From contig JAFGSB010000035.1 in NCBI GenBank assembly GCA_016934825.1, positions 1 to 33,485 on the forward strand: a stretch of 33,485 bases of DNA. The letters run 5' to 3'. The position numbers and the translations under genes are program-made. How positions within the stretch are numbered: the stretch's first letter is position 1; each line of letters starts with the position of its first letter. The notes below the pieces were generated by a model. The model searched no databases and was not told where the DNA came from. It was given only the letters and a program-made list of their open reading frames with translations. Origin of the DNA: Candidatus Zhuqueibacterota bacterium (GTDB lineage Bacteria; Zhuqueibacterota; Zhuqueibacteria; Residuimicrobiales; Krinioviventaceae). Below, in pieces: positions 9,095-17,898 of this stretch.

Positions 9095-10351
9095 ATGAGA
9101 TATTGGTACTTTTTCTTTGTTTCTTTTTTAATATTTATGGTTGTCAACAACCGGCTTTACTCATATCCTTATGACGGTTACGAATATACGGGCATCCGGC
9201 GACTGGCATATATCAAACATGTTGTTGATGGAACACGAAAGGGAACAAAGCCCGTTCCCGGTTCACTTTTATCAATATCCGATGTTAAACTGAATCTTGT
9301 CAACAGCCGCGGCGACAGTTTAAACGAACTCCCAACAGCCGATCCGGCGCTGGAAAAGCAAATCGATGCATTATTCCCAAACCGTGACGAGAGTTATTCA
9401 CTTGCTTTGTTGGATATTACTCCCGGTAAAAAGGTCCGGTTCGCTTCCCGGCAGATGGAACGGCAATTCATGCCCGGAAGTGTCGGCAAGCTGGCTATAG
9501 CTGCCGGATTATTTACCGAGCTGAAACGAATTTATCCTGATTCTGAGGAAAAACGACATCAATTATTAAAAACACGGCAAATCACGGCCGATAAATGGAT
9601 CCAAACTGATTCACATACCGTACCCGTTTTTGATCCTGTCACAAATAGTTTTGTTTCCCGCCGATTACAGTTAGGCGATGTGTTTTCTTTATATGAATGG
9701 GTGGACCATATGCTTTCCGCAAGCGCCAATGCGGCGGCAAGCGTCGTGTGGAAGGAATTGATCCTCATGCGCGAATTCGGAGAAAAATATCCGGTTAGTT
9801 ATGAACAGGAACAGGAGTATTTTAAAAATACGCCAAAAAGCAAATTGCAGGAGATCGCAATTTCCGTAGTGAATGACCCGTTACGGGAAATTGGCATAGC
9901 TCAGCAAGACTGGCAGCTTGGAAGTTTTTTTACCGGAACCGGTAAAGCTATTGTTCCCGGAACACGCAGTTACGGGAATCCGAAAGCTTTACTCCAATAC
10001 CTGATCGCACTGGAGAGGGGAAAAATAGTCGATGAATGGTCCAGCTTGCAGATAAAACGACTTTTATATATGACAGCGAGACGTATCCGCTATGCATCAT
10101 CACCGGCAATTCAAAATGCCGCTGTTTATTTTAAATCAGGCAGCCAATACAAATGTAAGGAAGAACCGGATTTCAAATGCGGACAGTATATGGGGAATGT
10201 TGAAAATTATATGAATTCTGTTGCCATTATCGAACAGCCTGACGGGCAAATTTATTTAATTGCCCTGATGTCAAATGTTCTGAGAAAAAATTCTGCCGTG
10301 GAGCATCAAAGTCTGGCGACATTCATTGACCGGATTATTCGGGGGAAGTGA
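9095..10351 (+). CDS. Exported serine hydrolase of the penicillin-binding/beta-lactamase fold
   Basis: This is probably a periplasmic or surface serine acyl-enzyme acting on peptidoglycan-like substrates, or a catalytic relative. The three expected motifs are in order: SVGK at residues 129-132 (nucleophile Ser and Lys), SAN at 210-212, and KSG at 347-349. The start is the ATG at 9095, because GAGG at 9085-9088 precedes it by six bases; the frame is open back to a TTG at 9056 that has no such site. The product has 418 residues and begins with a hydrophobic signal segment ending near YSYP. Length and motif spacing exceed those of class A beta-lactamases, so antibiotic hydrolysis is not implied. 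It follows the dikinase-like gene closely and is convergent with the transporter-like gene, leaving only 17 bp between their stops. Confidence 0.85.
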   Translation: MRYWYFFFVSFLIFMVVNNRLYSYPYDGYEYTGIRRLAYIKHVVDGTRKGTKPVPGSLLSISDVKLNLVNSRGDSLNELPTADPALEKQIDALFPNRDESYSLALLDITPGKKVRFASRQMERQFMPGSVGKLAIAAGLFTELKRIYPDSEEKRHQLLKTRQITADKWIQTDSHTVPVFDPVTNSFVSRRLQLGDVFSLYEWVDHMLSASANAAASVVWKELILMREFGEKYPVSYEQEQEYFKNTPKSKLQEIAISVVNDPLREIGIAQQDWQLGSFFTGTGKAIVPGTRSYGNPKALLQYLIALERGKIVDEWSSLQIKRLLYMTARRIRYASSPAIQNAAVYFKSGSQYKCKEEPDFKCGQYMGNVENYMNSVAIIEQPDGQIYLIALMSNVLRKNSAVEHQSLATFIDRIIRGK

Positions 10352-10368
10352 ATCTATGATATTCTTTA

Positions 10369-13230
10369 TCAGAGTCCGAATTTCTTTAACATGAATTGCG
10401 CTTTTTCCCTGACTTTAAAATCGTGATCATATGTACATTTAGCAATAATCGGCAGATATTTTGTGTCATTTAATAATTCGATCAGTTCCAGGGAATACAA
10501 TTTTAAATCACTGTCTTCCGAATTCATGAGAGAATCGAAATATTCTTTTTCATCCTGATATTTATCAACAAACCGTTGTAAAGACTTTGTGACAACTTCA
10601 TCCAACAACGCCGATTCAGCAATCGGCAGAATTACTTTTTTTAAATCCGGCTCCAGTAAATTATCCAAAAAATCGATTGCATTCAAACGTAATTCATTAT
10701 CGTTACTTTTTATGCCGGCATAAACATTTTCAATATCATCAGGTGGATATTTTAATCCAAGCATGTGAAAAATTCGTTTTAACTTTCTGTCAAGTCTTTT
10801 TTCCAGAATACTGATTAACCGCGTTCGGGCATCTTTCAATTTTTCGTTCAAGGCATTGGTTTGGGCGGACGCGGTGATTTTATTATTAAGCTGATTTTGA
10901 TGATATAAAAAAACCAGCGTATTCATAAAATCATTCGATTCTTCAAAGATGAAATGCATGATGTCCGGATCTCCAAAACGAAGGTGGGGGGCATTGAGAC
11001 GTAACTGATAAAGGGCATCGATAATCTGCGATCGTATGGCGCGGTCGGATATATCTAAATTTTGTGTCAGGGCATCGACTGTCGATTGAATTTCAATTTG
11101 TTCCATAACTTTTGGAATTCTTAACCGTGCATCGCGGTCAATTGAATTGTCTTTCAAATGTCCGCTAAGCAGAGTGATTATATTCGGACCAAAGTTTACG
11201 AGAGCGGTTTGAGTAAAGGTCCAGTATTTTTTCTCACGTAACAGGTGAATGAGCACGGGCCAAAATTCTTTCTCCCTTGTTAAACCCGCCCCGATAATTG
11301 CAGATGCAACAACCTGGTTTTCAGAATCCCGGAGTAAATAATGCAAAAAAGGATAGAGTTCAACAATTTTACCTTCTCCGATTACACGTGCGCAGCATCT
11401 TTTCATGGTGATTATTTCAAGACTGTCTTTACTTTTCTGTATGCCCAGCAATTCTTTTTGAATACGCAGACTCAAATTAAATAATTGGCAATAGGTCGAA
11501 TTATTGGCACAAAGCCGGGCAGTACATAGAAGGGCCGCACTTCGGACAATATAATCCCTGGAATTGAGGTGTTCTGTTATTTTTTCTTCCCTGTTTTCCC
11601 GCTCACTGTCATATAACAAATACATAGCTTCCGCACGTATGTCAAGATTTTCGTCATGAATCAATGCTTTAATTTTTTCAAAAGAAACCTCATATTTGTA
11701 ATTCTGTAATTGCTGTAATGCTTCAAGTCGTATTAACGGAGATGAGTGAACAACAAGGTTCTGAATTGCGGGCACAAATAATTTGATTTTTAACGGCCGT
11801 ATCATATAAAGAGTGTGCAGGATTGTTTTTTTATCACCCTCCTGCAGTACTTTTAATATACCGTTTATCACAGATTGGTTTGTTAAATCCGGGGTTTTTA
11901 GTTTATTTTTGGCAGAGCCGCTTAATTCCAGTTTCAAACGAAACGAGTGCAGATATTCTGTTTTTATAAGAAAAATAAGATACAGCCACCCACAAATTAT
12001 AATAATACTTAAAAAGCTGACTTGTTTTGTTGAAGCGTTCAATATGTCGGTAAGGATAATCAATAAAATCCCGCTAATACCGGTCGCAAAACTGTCGACA
12101 AAAACATCGATAAATGACTTTGCCTGGGATTTGATATCTGTGGCAATTGGTAACGCCATTAATTCCATACCGGATTTGTTTATTGAATTTTTCAAACTGC
12201 CGTCCAGTAATTTGATCAAAACAACCGCCCAGAGTTCAGGAAAGATTAAAATTGTGCTTGCCCCGATTAATAGCGCAACAGGAAGGAAAAATAATGAAGT
12301 CCCCACTCCAAAAATACCGACGACCCGCGGAGTGATAAAAATTTGAATCAACAGTGTTGCAACGTTTAAGTTTGACAACCAAAATCCAAAGAATGCCGTC
12401 AGCTCATCTTCATGTGTAATATATTCAGTAGATATTGCACTGAACTGGTATTCAACCAATTTACCGACAAGAACAGCTATACCCAATACAGAAGCCATTA
12501 GCTTCAAATGCCGAGAGGAAAGAATGAGACGTAAGGAATTTGGATTTTTTCTCGAATTACCGTTTCCCCTGATCGTTTTAACCTCATAATGCTGTTCCGG
12601 TTTACCCTGCCATAATTGTTTAATTATTAAAATACAGCCGCTTAAAAGAAAAAGGAATACAAAAATGAGATTTTTACTGCCGAGAAGGGGGGCAAGTAAG
12701 TTCGTTAAATATCCGCCGAAGATTCCTCCGGCGATTGCACCGGAACCAATAAATCCAAATAATCTTTTTGCCTCGCGAGAATTAAAGATGATATTAGCCA
12801 TTATCCAGAATTGAGAACTGGTAATCACTGCGTAAATAGCAACAGTGATATATAGCACATACAGAACCCACCTTTCCAGCCAGTTAAAGGTCAAGAATAA
12901 CCAGAAAACCAAAAAAAGACCTATAGCCGTAAAAAGTGTCCACTCAATCAGGTGATGCAAATTTATCGATTTGACCGAATTACCGTACAGAACGGAGACA
13001 ACGGAAGCGAAAATAGCTACCAGAATAAATACATAAGGTAAACGCTCCGGACCGAACTCTGAGAGGAATAAAGCGTTCACCATTGGTTTAACGATCATCA
13101 ATCCGGAAATGATCAGAAATATATACAGCCACATCAAAAAAGCGCGTTTTTCTTCACCTTCATGAATATTAAATATTTTGAAGAAAAACTCATGTAGTAA
13201 ATTTTGACGGTTAATAAATGGGTGAACCAT
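10369..13230 (-). CDS. Nucleotide-transporter-like (Npt/ATP-ADP translocase family) membrane protein with C-terminal HEAT repeats
   Basis: The first 430 residues or so contain about twelve hydrophobic helices. The segment around SREAKRLFGFIGSGAIAGGIFGG (residues about 150-172) is typical of the bacterial Npt1/Npt2-like branch of the ATP/ADP translocase superfamily. From about residue 450 to the end it is soluble and alpha-helical with repeated paired helices, such as PLIRLEALQQLQ, LDIRAEAMYLL and DYIVRSAALL, which read as HEAT repeats. Family members outside obligate intracellular bacteria mostly have unknown substrates, so ATP/ADP exchange should not be assumed. The start ATG at 13230 is preceded by AGGG at about ten bases. 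It lies 14 bp downstream of the beta-lactamase-fold gene on the same strand, so the two are very likely one operon. Confidence 0.82.
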   Translation of the reverse strand: MVHPFINRQNLLHEFFFKIFNIHEGEEKRAFLMWLYIFLIISGLMIVKPMVNALFLSEFGPERLPYVFILVAIFASVVSVLYGNSVKSINLHHLIEWTLFTAIGLFLVFWLFLTFNWLERWVLYVLYITVAIYAVITSSQFWIMANIIFNSREAKRLFGFIGSGAIAGGIFGGYLTNLLAPLLGSKNLIFVFLFLLSGCILIIKQLWQGKPEQHYEVKTIRGNGNSRKNPNSLRLILSSRHLKLMASVLGIAVLVGKLVEYQFSAISTEYITHEDELTAFFGFWLSNLNVATLLIQIFITPRVVGIFGVGTSLFFLPVALLIGASTILIFPELWAVVLIKLLDGSLKNSINKSGMELMALPIATDIKSQAKSFIDVFVDSFATGISGILLIILTDILNASTKQVSFLSIIIICGWLYLIFLIKTEYLHSFRLKLELSGSAKNKLKTPDLTNQSVINGILKVLQEGDKKTILHTLYMIRPLKIKLFVPAIQNLVVHSSPLIRLEALQQLQNYKYEVSFEKIKALIHDENLDIRAEAMYLLYDSERENREEKITEHLNSRDYIVRSAALLCTARLCANNSTYCQLFNLSLRIQKELLGIQKSKDSLEIITMKRCCARVIGEGKIVELYPFLHYLLRDSENQVVASAIIGAGLTREKEFWPVLIHLLREKKYWTFTQTALVNFGPNIITLLSGHLKDNSIDRDARLRIPKVMEQIEIQSTVDALTQNLDISDRAIRSQIIDALYQLRLNAPHLRFGDPDIMHFIFEESNDFMNTLVFLYHQNQLNNKITASAQTNALNEKLKDARTRLISILEKRLDRKLKRIFHMLGLKYPPDDIENVYAGIKSNDNELRLNAIDFLDNLLEPDLKKVILPIAESALLDEVVTKSLQRFVDKYQDEKEYFDSLMNSEDSDLKLYSLELIELLNDTKYLPIIAKCTYDHDFKVREKAQFMLKKFGL

Positions 13231-13244
13231 ATTGTTAAAACACC

Positions 13245-14186
13245 CTAATTATTTTGTTTTGTGGTTAAAAGGACTTTTTCCATGGCTGGAATAAGATTTC
13301 TTAAAATTTGTTCTCCATTTTTATCTTCTATTAAACCAACAACAATATATCGTCGCCATTTTGGCCCCCAAACCAGTGCGGAATCCGAATGCCAGTTTTG
13401 CCATGTCCCCGATTTCCGGTACACTTTTGCGTCAGGGGCAAGATTATCCAATGAATTTACAAATTTGTGATGGATTTCCGGATCAATTAACATATCCAAC
13501 ATCATATGCGACCGTTCCCAACTGACAAGTTTACCCATTGCTAACAGGTAATAAAATCGACAGACCTGTGTAGCTGTCGCTCCATGACTAATGTTAAAAA
13601 GAGGATCGCCATTTCGATTACCTGATTTTGCATATCTTTTACCAACCCATAAACCGCCGCCACGCCTGGGATCATACAATTCGTATTTTTTATCCCGTAA
13701 TGTATCTTCAATTTTTTCCAAACCGATACGATCTATCATACGAGTTGCCGCCTGGTTATCCGAATTACTGATCATTTTACGCATATCGTTCAGAACTTCA
13801 GGGGTTTCCTCTAATTTGCCATCCTCCAAAGATTGCGCTGCACCTAACAGGATCGCGAGTTTGGGTAAACTTGCAGCATACATCATTTTGTCACCATTTA
13901 AACGGGCAAATTTAGCATGATATGGATCACTTAAATCGACTATACCTACTGCCATTTTTTTCTTTTTTACCAGGCTTGCCCAAATTGTGTGGTTAAAAAT
14001 TTCTTTTTCAAGATTTTTCTGTAACGTCAAATCTCCCAGTTGTACCAATGGTTTAATCTGGTCATCCGGAATTCTAAATGGTAATGTGTCCTGTTTTCCA
14101 TTGTGGTTGTCCAGGGCGGAGAGTAAACAAGTATTGTTGAGAAATACCAGGCATGTCAGGATCAAAACCGGATAAATCTTATTCAT
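13245..14186 (-). CDS. Exported class A beta-lactamase-like serine hydrolase
   Basis: The 313-residue product has a signal peptide (hydrophobic to about residue 23, ending LLSA) and all three serine beta-lactamase/PBP motifs: SLPK at 106-109, SDN at 142-144 and KSG at 258-260. The SDN form and the size match class A beta-lactamases. However, I see no clear ExxLN omega-loop motif between SDN and KSG, where a GGGLW segment stands instead. Efficient beta-lactam hydrolysis is therefore uncertain, and a peptidase- or esterase-like activity is possible. An AAAGGA site precedes the ATG. It is the first gene of a probable two-gene unit with the HEAT-repeat transporter, and it is the second beta-lactamase-fold gene within 5 kb; the two proteins are clearly not close paralogues in length or motif spacing. 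Confidence 0.88.
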   Translation of the reverse strand: MNKIYPVLILTCLVFLNNTCLLSALDNHNGKQDTLPFRIPDDQIKPLVQLGDLTLQKNLEKEIFNHTIWASLVKKKKMAVGIVDLSDPYHAKFARLNGDKMMYAASLPKLAILLGAAQSLEDGKLEETPEVLNDMRKMISNSDNQAATRMIDRIGLEKIEDTLRDKKYELYDPRRGGGLWVGKRYAKSGNRNGDPLFNISHGATATQVCRFYYLLAMGKLVSWERSHMMLDMLIDPEIHHKFVNSLDNLAPDAKVYRKSGTWQNWHSDSALVWGPKWRRYIVVGLIEDKNGEQILRNLIPAMEKVLLTTKQNN

Positions 14187-14535
14187 ATAATCCTTTTACT
14201 TAATACAATAGTACTGTCAGATCAATCAATATCTATAAATTCAATTTTGTCCTTTGAGATGAATTTCATTTTTTTGATTGAATAATTTTTATTAACAAAT
14301 AATTTAGCTAATTTAAAAATATTAGCAAATAATAATTTTTTTAGACTTTTTGCAGAACAGGAAATTTAAAAATGAATGATAAATTTTTCTGAATTGTTAT
14401 ATTCGTCAGGGTGAGAGGAAGTATGCGAGTTTACTACGTGCATACTACTTGATTGTACTTGTGTCCGTAAAGAGGTCAGCAATTTTTCAATCTGTACTAT
14501 AAATAAATATTATTCCTTGAAATAAATGACCCGGT
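14187..14535. other. AT-rich intergenic gap of 349 bp with small hairpins
   Basis: No gene is visible. It contains an AT-rich hairpin (GCTAAT at 14307-14312 with ATTAGC at 14321-14326), a second one (AGTATGC at 14420-14426 with GCATACT at 14440-14446), and a degraded repeat end at 14456-14472. Both flanking genes are on the minus strand, so the promoter of the beta-lactamase-like gene should lie here. I could not assign convincing -35 and -10 boxes. Confidence 0.5.
14456..14472. repeat. Degraded left end of the short inverted-repeat element
   Basis: TACTTGTGTCCGTAAAG resembles the left end CACTGGTGTCCGTTAAAG of the complete element at 29333, with one substitution and one deletion in the core. 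A hairpin with 7-bp arms lies just upstream. No matching right end was found nearby, so this is a solo end at best. Confidence 0.35.
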
Positions 14536-15051
14536 TCAAGCGGTCAAATATCGGTCTTTTAATACCTTGAGGTGATGAAAAACGTGTCCGGCCATTATAT
14601 AGGCGATGGAACCCACCGACATATTTTTACCTTCCGCGTTTCCTGTATTGTTCCATTTTCCCGGGGGTAGACTCTTGTACAATTTTATAAATCCGGTACG
14701 TGTAATTTCAAATTGTTCCAATAAATCGATTAAGGACTGCTCATCAAAATTTGCGTTTTGTACATATAAATCCTGATCATAACCGGGTAAAAAAGTCTTG
14801 TCATGACGACAGAAACATAAAACACGATAAGAAAAAACTCTTTCCGTATCGATTAAATGCCCCAGTAATTCTTTTATGCTCCATTTGTCCTTGTCGTATC
14901 GGTAGAGCGCTTTTTTGTCGTTTATACTGTGAAAGATTTTCAGCACGGTAACTAACTGGTGTTCCAGAATATCCAATATATGACCTTCCGGTACCAGATT
15001 TGTATATCTTTTAAAGTAAGGATGGTATTCGGTGTCGGTCAGTTTGTACAT
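14536..15051 (-). CDS. DinB-like four-helix metal-binding protein
   Basis: This 171-residue protein matches the DinB/YfiT-like fold: four helices holding a metal site, used by thiol-dependent transferases and many proteins of unknown role. The likely metal ligands are His65 in KELLGHLIDTE and His156 plus His159 or His160 in AGHVFHHL. The opening block with DKWSIKELLGHLIDTERVFSYR is characteristic of the DinB_2 type. Substrate and thiol cofactor cannot be read from sequence. It stands alone on the minus strand, 142 bp downstream of the HDOD regulator gene. Confidence 0.88.
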   Translation of the reverse strand: MYKLTDTEYHPYFKRYTNLVPEGHILDILEHQLVTVLKIFHSINDKKALYRYDKDKWSIKELLGHLIDTERVFSYRVLCFCRHDKTFLPGYDQDLYVQNANFDEQSLIDLLEQFEITRTGFIKLYKSLPPGKWNNTGNAEGKNMSVGSIAYIMAGHVFHHLKVLKDRYLTA

Positions 15052-15193
15052 GAAATAATCTTAAATGAATTCAGATACCGGGAGATAATTTAAACAAACT
15101 CCAGTCCCCTTAAACAATGATCAGTAATTATATATGTTTATTTCAGGTGATTTGGATTTCACAAAAATGTTTTATACAAAAGGAATCGTTTTT

Positions 15194-16438
15194 CTATATA
15201 TCATTATTTATTTCTTCCAAATCATGTTTTATCTCGTTGATTATTCTTTCGATATCATCCTCGGGTAAGTCTATTTGATTAAATTCGGAATAATCAATAT
15301 CCGAAATGTTCTTTTTCAAAGCGACAGCATTCACCAGTTCATTTGTGAATCTGGAGATATTTAAAATGTCGTTATTTTTTGAAAGATCGGTTCCGACAGT
15401 GTGGTGATATAACGCAACCTCCATACTTATTTGCGGAAGGTTCCATAAATTTAAGAGAAAAGCACCGATTTCAGTATGAGTATTTCCGGCATACCCAAGA
15501 TCGAGTTCACAATCATAGAATGTCATATAAGGATGTTGATCCCGGTGCTGCATTATTTTTTCAAAACGTTCGGGGAAATACTGCAGGAGAATTATTTTAC
15601 CGATATCGTGCGTAATACCAACCGAATTAAATTTACTGTTTATCGGTTTTAAAAATTTTATTTTATAAAACAGCTGAATATATTTATTCACAATTGATGA
15701 ATGATCGATTATATTCTGAAAATGTTGGGCCTGTTGCATAGTGAGCGGTTTTTGGGTTGAAAGTGTGACCGCTAATACGATATTTTTCACGGCATTCAGA
15801 CCCATTGTCATAATAGCATGTTCTATGGAAGCCGTCGGTTCACCCAGCCTTCGATAAAATGCAGAGTTGGCAATATGTAATATTTTCGTAGCTACCGTAA
15901 CATCCTGTTTGATAATATCGGCAAATTCTTCAAACGTGGCTTCACGATGAAATGCACTCATAAAATATTGATATAACATTGGTAAGCTGGGCAACCGCTC
16001 AAGACAGTTCATCAAATTCAGAATTTTTTCATTTTTAAAAGTTTTGTGAAACTTGAGAAGGCGGATGATATCGTCCTTTAATTCCGCGGTATCCCATGGT
16101 TTCGGGAAATATGTCGTAACCAATCCGTTTGTTAATGATTGCAAAGCTGTCGATTCATCAATATAAGCGCATAACATAACACGTATAATTGAAGGCCATT
16201 TTTTTTTCACTGTTTCCAGTAATTGTATGCCATCCATTTCCGGCATACGAATGTCGCTAATAATGAGATCTATATGTTCCTGGTTTATTAACTCAATAGC
16301 TTCATGTCCGCTTGGCGCAGTAATAATTTCAAATTCTGTCTGAAATAAAGTGTCGCGTATTACGTTTAGCACGCTTGAATCATCATCGACAAATAAAACC
16401 CTTCCCAGATTTGTAACGGCACTATCATAGTTTGACAT
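15194..16438 (-). CDS. Response regulator with receiver and HDOD output domains
   Basis: Residues 12-130 form a CheY-like receiver with the acidic pair in VDDDSS, the phospho-acceptor Asp62 in ISDIRMPEMDG and the conserved Lys in PKPW. Residues about 140-340 are an HDOD domain, a catalysis-deficient relative of HD hydrolases, recognised by the LPSLP opening, AFYRR, the AIMTMGLNAVKNIVLA helix and THDIGK. The 414-residue product has no DNA-binding or cyclic-di-GMP enzyme domain, so it probably acts through protein contacts. No histidine kinase is adjacent; a receiver-kinase gene lies about 10.5 kb away, and any link is inference. AGGGAAG just before the ATG can serve as the ribosome-binding site. 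Confidence 0.92.
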   Translation of the reverse strand: MSNYDSAVTNLGRVLFVDDDSSVLNVIRDTLFQTEFEIITAPSGHEAIELINQEHIDLIISDIRMPEMDGIQLLETVKKKWPSIIRVMLCAYIDESTALQSLTNGLVTTYFPKPWDTAELKDDIIRLLKFHKTFKNEKILNLMNCLERLPSLPMLYQYFMSAFHREATFEEFADIIKQDVTVATKILHIANSAFYRRLGEPTASIEHAIMTMGLNAVKNIVLAVTLSTQKPLTMQQAQHFQNIIDHSSIVNKYIQLFYKIKFLKPINSKFNSVGITHDIGKIILLQYFPERFEKIMQHRDQHPYMTFYDCELDLGYAGNTHTEIGAFLLNLWNLPQISMEVALYHHTVGTDLSKNNDILNISRFTNELVNAVALKKNISDIDYSEFNQIDLPEDDIERIINEIKHDLEEINNDI

Positions 16439-16609
16439 TGTCTTCCCTTGATTATAAATTTAAAATAATTAGGAGTTTATCTTGACATATATGTGAATTA
16501 ATTTATTTAAAAAATAATTTATGATATACGTAAGTAACTTTAATATTAATACATTATGTAATTAAAGTAAAGGATTTTTTAACAAATATTCAAATTTATT
16601 AATACTACT

Positions 16610-16686
16610 CCTGTGTCCTGTTTACGGACACTGGTATAAAAAATTAATATTTTCTTACAAAGGCATCCGGTAAACGGAACACCGGT
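16610..16686. repeat. Degraded copy of the short inverted-repeat element
   Basis: The left part reads CTGTGTCCTGTTTAC, close to the CTGGTGTCCGTT end of the complete element. The right part, CATCCGG followed by TAAACGGAACACCGG (about 16664-16685), matches CATCCGG...AAAACGGACACCAG of the complete copy. An extra ACGGACACTGG lies at 16624-16634, so GTGTCC and GGACAC form a compact hairpin there. The copy is about 77 bp against 138 bp for the complete element, suggesting internal deletion. It lies between the HDOD regulator and the CPBP-protease gene. Confidence 0.45.
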
Positions 16687-16691
16687 TTTTT

Positions 16692-17336
16692 TCATAAGGA
16701 AATTTTGTACAGGGCTATGACAGTACTGATATCGGCAGCAAAATGGGATAATAAAGGAATAAATAAACCATTAAATTTTATTTTTATTAATCTCCACATC
16801 CATGCGGTCAATGTCAAAATGGCAAAAATAACTATAGTCCAAAATGGTTTAATAAACAGTATCAAAACCGGAATATGATAACCCGCGAATAATATATCCG
16901 AAACATCGGGTGTCTTTTTATTTGAACCAAATATACCCCGCCAAAATAACTCTTCGAGCCACGGTGTTACTAAAACATAGTATGGTATAAACAGGATCCA
17001 CAAACTCCCATATAAACCCAGTTCCTGTAATTTCTGAGCCGGCAATATATGTTCGAGTTTCATTATCGGCCATAAATATGTGATCAGCACACCGTTCAAC
17101 GCCGCGGGGATAATCGCGATTATCGCCACAGGATAATTTATCCCGTGAGACAGCTTTTTTGACGGATAATTTCCGGATTGTGTCATTACCACAAACAGGA
17201 TGACAAGATGATAAATCATCATCGTCAGCCAGACATTGTTTAATTGATAGAGACCGACATAAATTACAGGATAGGGCAGAATTATGTACAGACTCTTAAA
17301 AATTTTATTGAAGATTAAGTATTTCCCCGGACCCAT
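16692..17336 (-). CDS. CPBP-family intramembrane metalloprotease
   Basis: The 214-residue protein has about seven hydrophobic segments and the three CPBP (CAAX-protease and bacteriocin-processing) motifs: EExxxR as PWLEELFWRG (Glu128, Glu129, Arg133), a second motif with His154 in FAGYH, and HxxxD as LLSHFAAD (His198, Asp202). These residues would bind the catalytic metal in the membrane. Bacterial members process or resist bacteriocins or have unknown substrates, and none is evident here. The gene starts six bases after the stop of the haem-binding-domain gene on the same strand, so the two are almost certainly co-transcribed. Confidence 0.85.
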   Translation of the reverse strand: MGPGKYLIFNKIFKSLYIILPYPVIYVGLYQLNNVWLTMMIYHLVILFVVMTQSGNYPSKKLSHGINYPVAIIAIIPAALNGVLITYLWPIMKLEHILPAQKLQELGLYGSLWILFIPYYVLVTPWLEELFWRGIFGSNKKTPDVSDILFAGYHIPVLILFIKPFWTIVIFAILTLTAWMWRLIKIKFNGLFIPLLSHFAADISTVIALYKISL

Positions 17337-17342
17337 AATTTA

Positions 17343-17807
17343 TTAAAAGATAATTTTTTCTATATTTTCGGAACTGTCTTTTTGACTCACCCATAAAGTA
17401 ATGAGCTGTTTTTCGTCATTTGTCAGAACAGAGTTTTTGTGGATTAACAAATAAGACTTGAGCGGCATTTTATTATTATTTATTTCTTTTAATATTTCCT
17501 GTTTTGTATGTGCTTTCTGGTTTTGGCTTAAATTCTCCCATTCGGAAAAATTAACATATTCCCGTCCTTCCTGAACGTGATGAGAAATGAACCAGGAAAC
17601 GGGTGCAATGCTGCTATACCAGGGCCATGAGGTTTGATTGGAATGACAGTCATAACAGGATTTTACCAGGATTGATTTTATTTCAAGATTTGTTATTATC
17701 TCAGCCGTTACCGGGGGATTTGTTTTGTTAACCGGAATGAGTTGAATTAACACAAGAATAATAACTATTAAAATAAGCCAGATTTTAAAATTCATTTTTG
17801 CTTTCAT
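17343..17807 (-). CDS. Membrane-anchored haem-binding-domain protein (CxxCH)
   Basis: After a short N-terminal membrane anchor (about residues 7-25), the product carries the haem-binding domain often annotated Haem_bd. It has one c-type haem motif SCYDCHS (Cys51, Cys54, His55), followed by SWPWYSSIAPVSWFI and HVQEGREYVNFSEW. It is probably periplasmic, with haem attached covalently. I chose the ATG at 17807 over the TTG at 17813: the strong GGAGG site (17817-17821 on the minus strand) leaves nine bases to the ATG but only three to the TTG. It heads a two-gene unit with the CPBP protease. Relatives often accompany cytochrome peroxidases or other redox proteins, but none lies next to it. Confidence 0.87.
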   Translation of the reverse strand: MKAKMNFKIWLILIVIILVLIQLIPVNKTNPPVTAEIITNLEIKSILVKSCYDCHSNQTSWPWYSSIAPVSWFISHHVQEGREYVNFSEWENLSQNQKAHTKQEILKEINNNKMPLKSYLLIHKNSVLTNDEKQLITLWVSQKDSSENIEKIIF

Positions 17808-17898
17808 AAACAATTGCCTCCTTAACGAACTTTATATCCGTTATTGAAATTAAAACCAATGTGAGTTTTTGTTTTTCCTGATAATTTATACAATCCGG

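Noticed and set aside
16667-16690. Apparent intrinsic terminator (CCGGT, ACCGG and a T run) on the plus strand
   Set aside because: Both neighbouring genes are on the minus strand, where the run would read as A residues, and the sequence is better explained as the right end of the repeat element.
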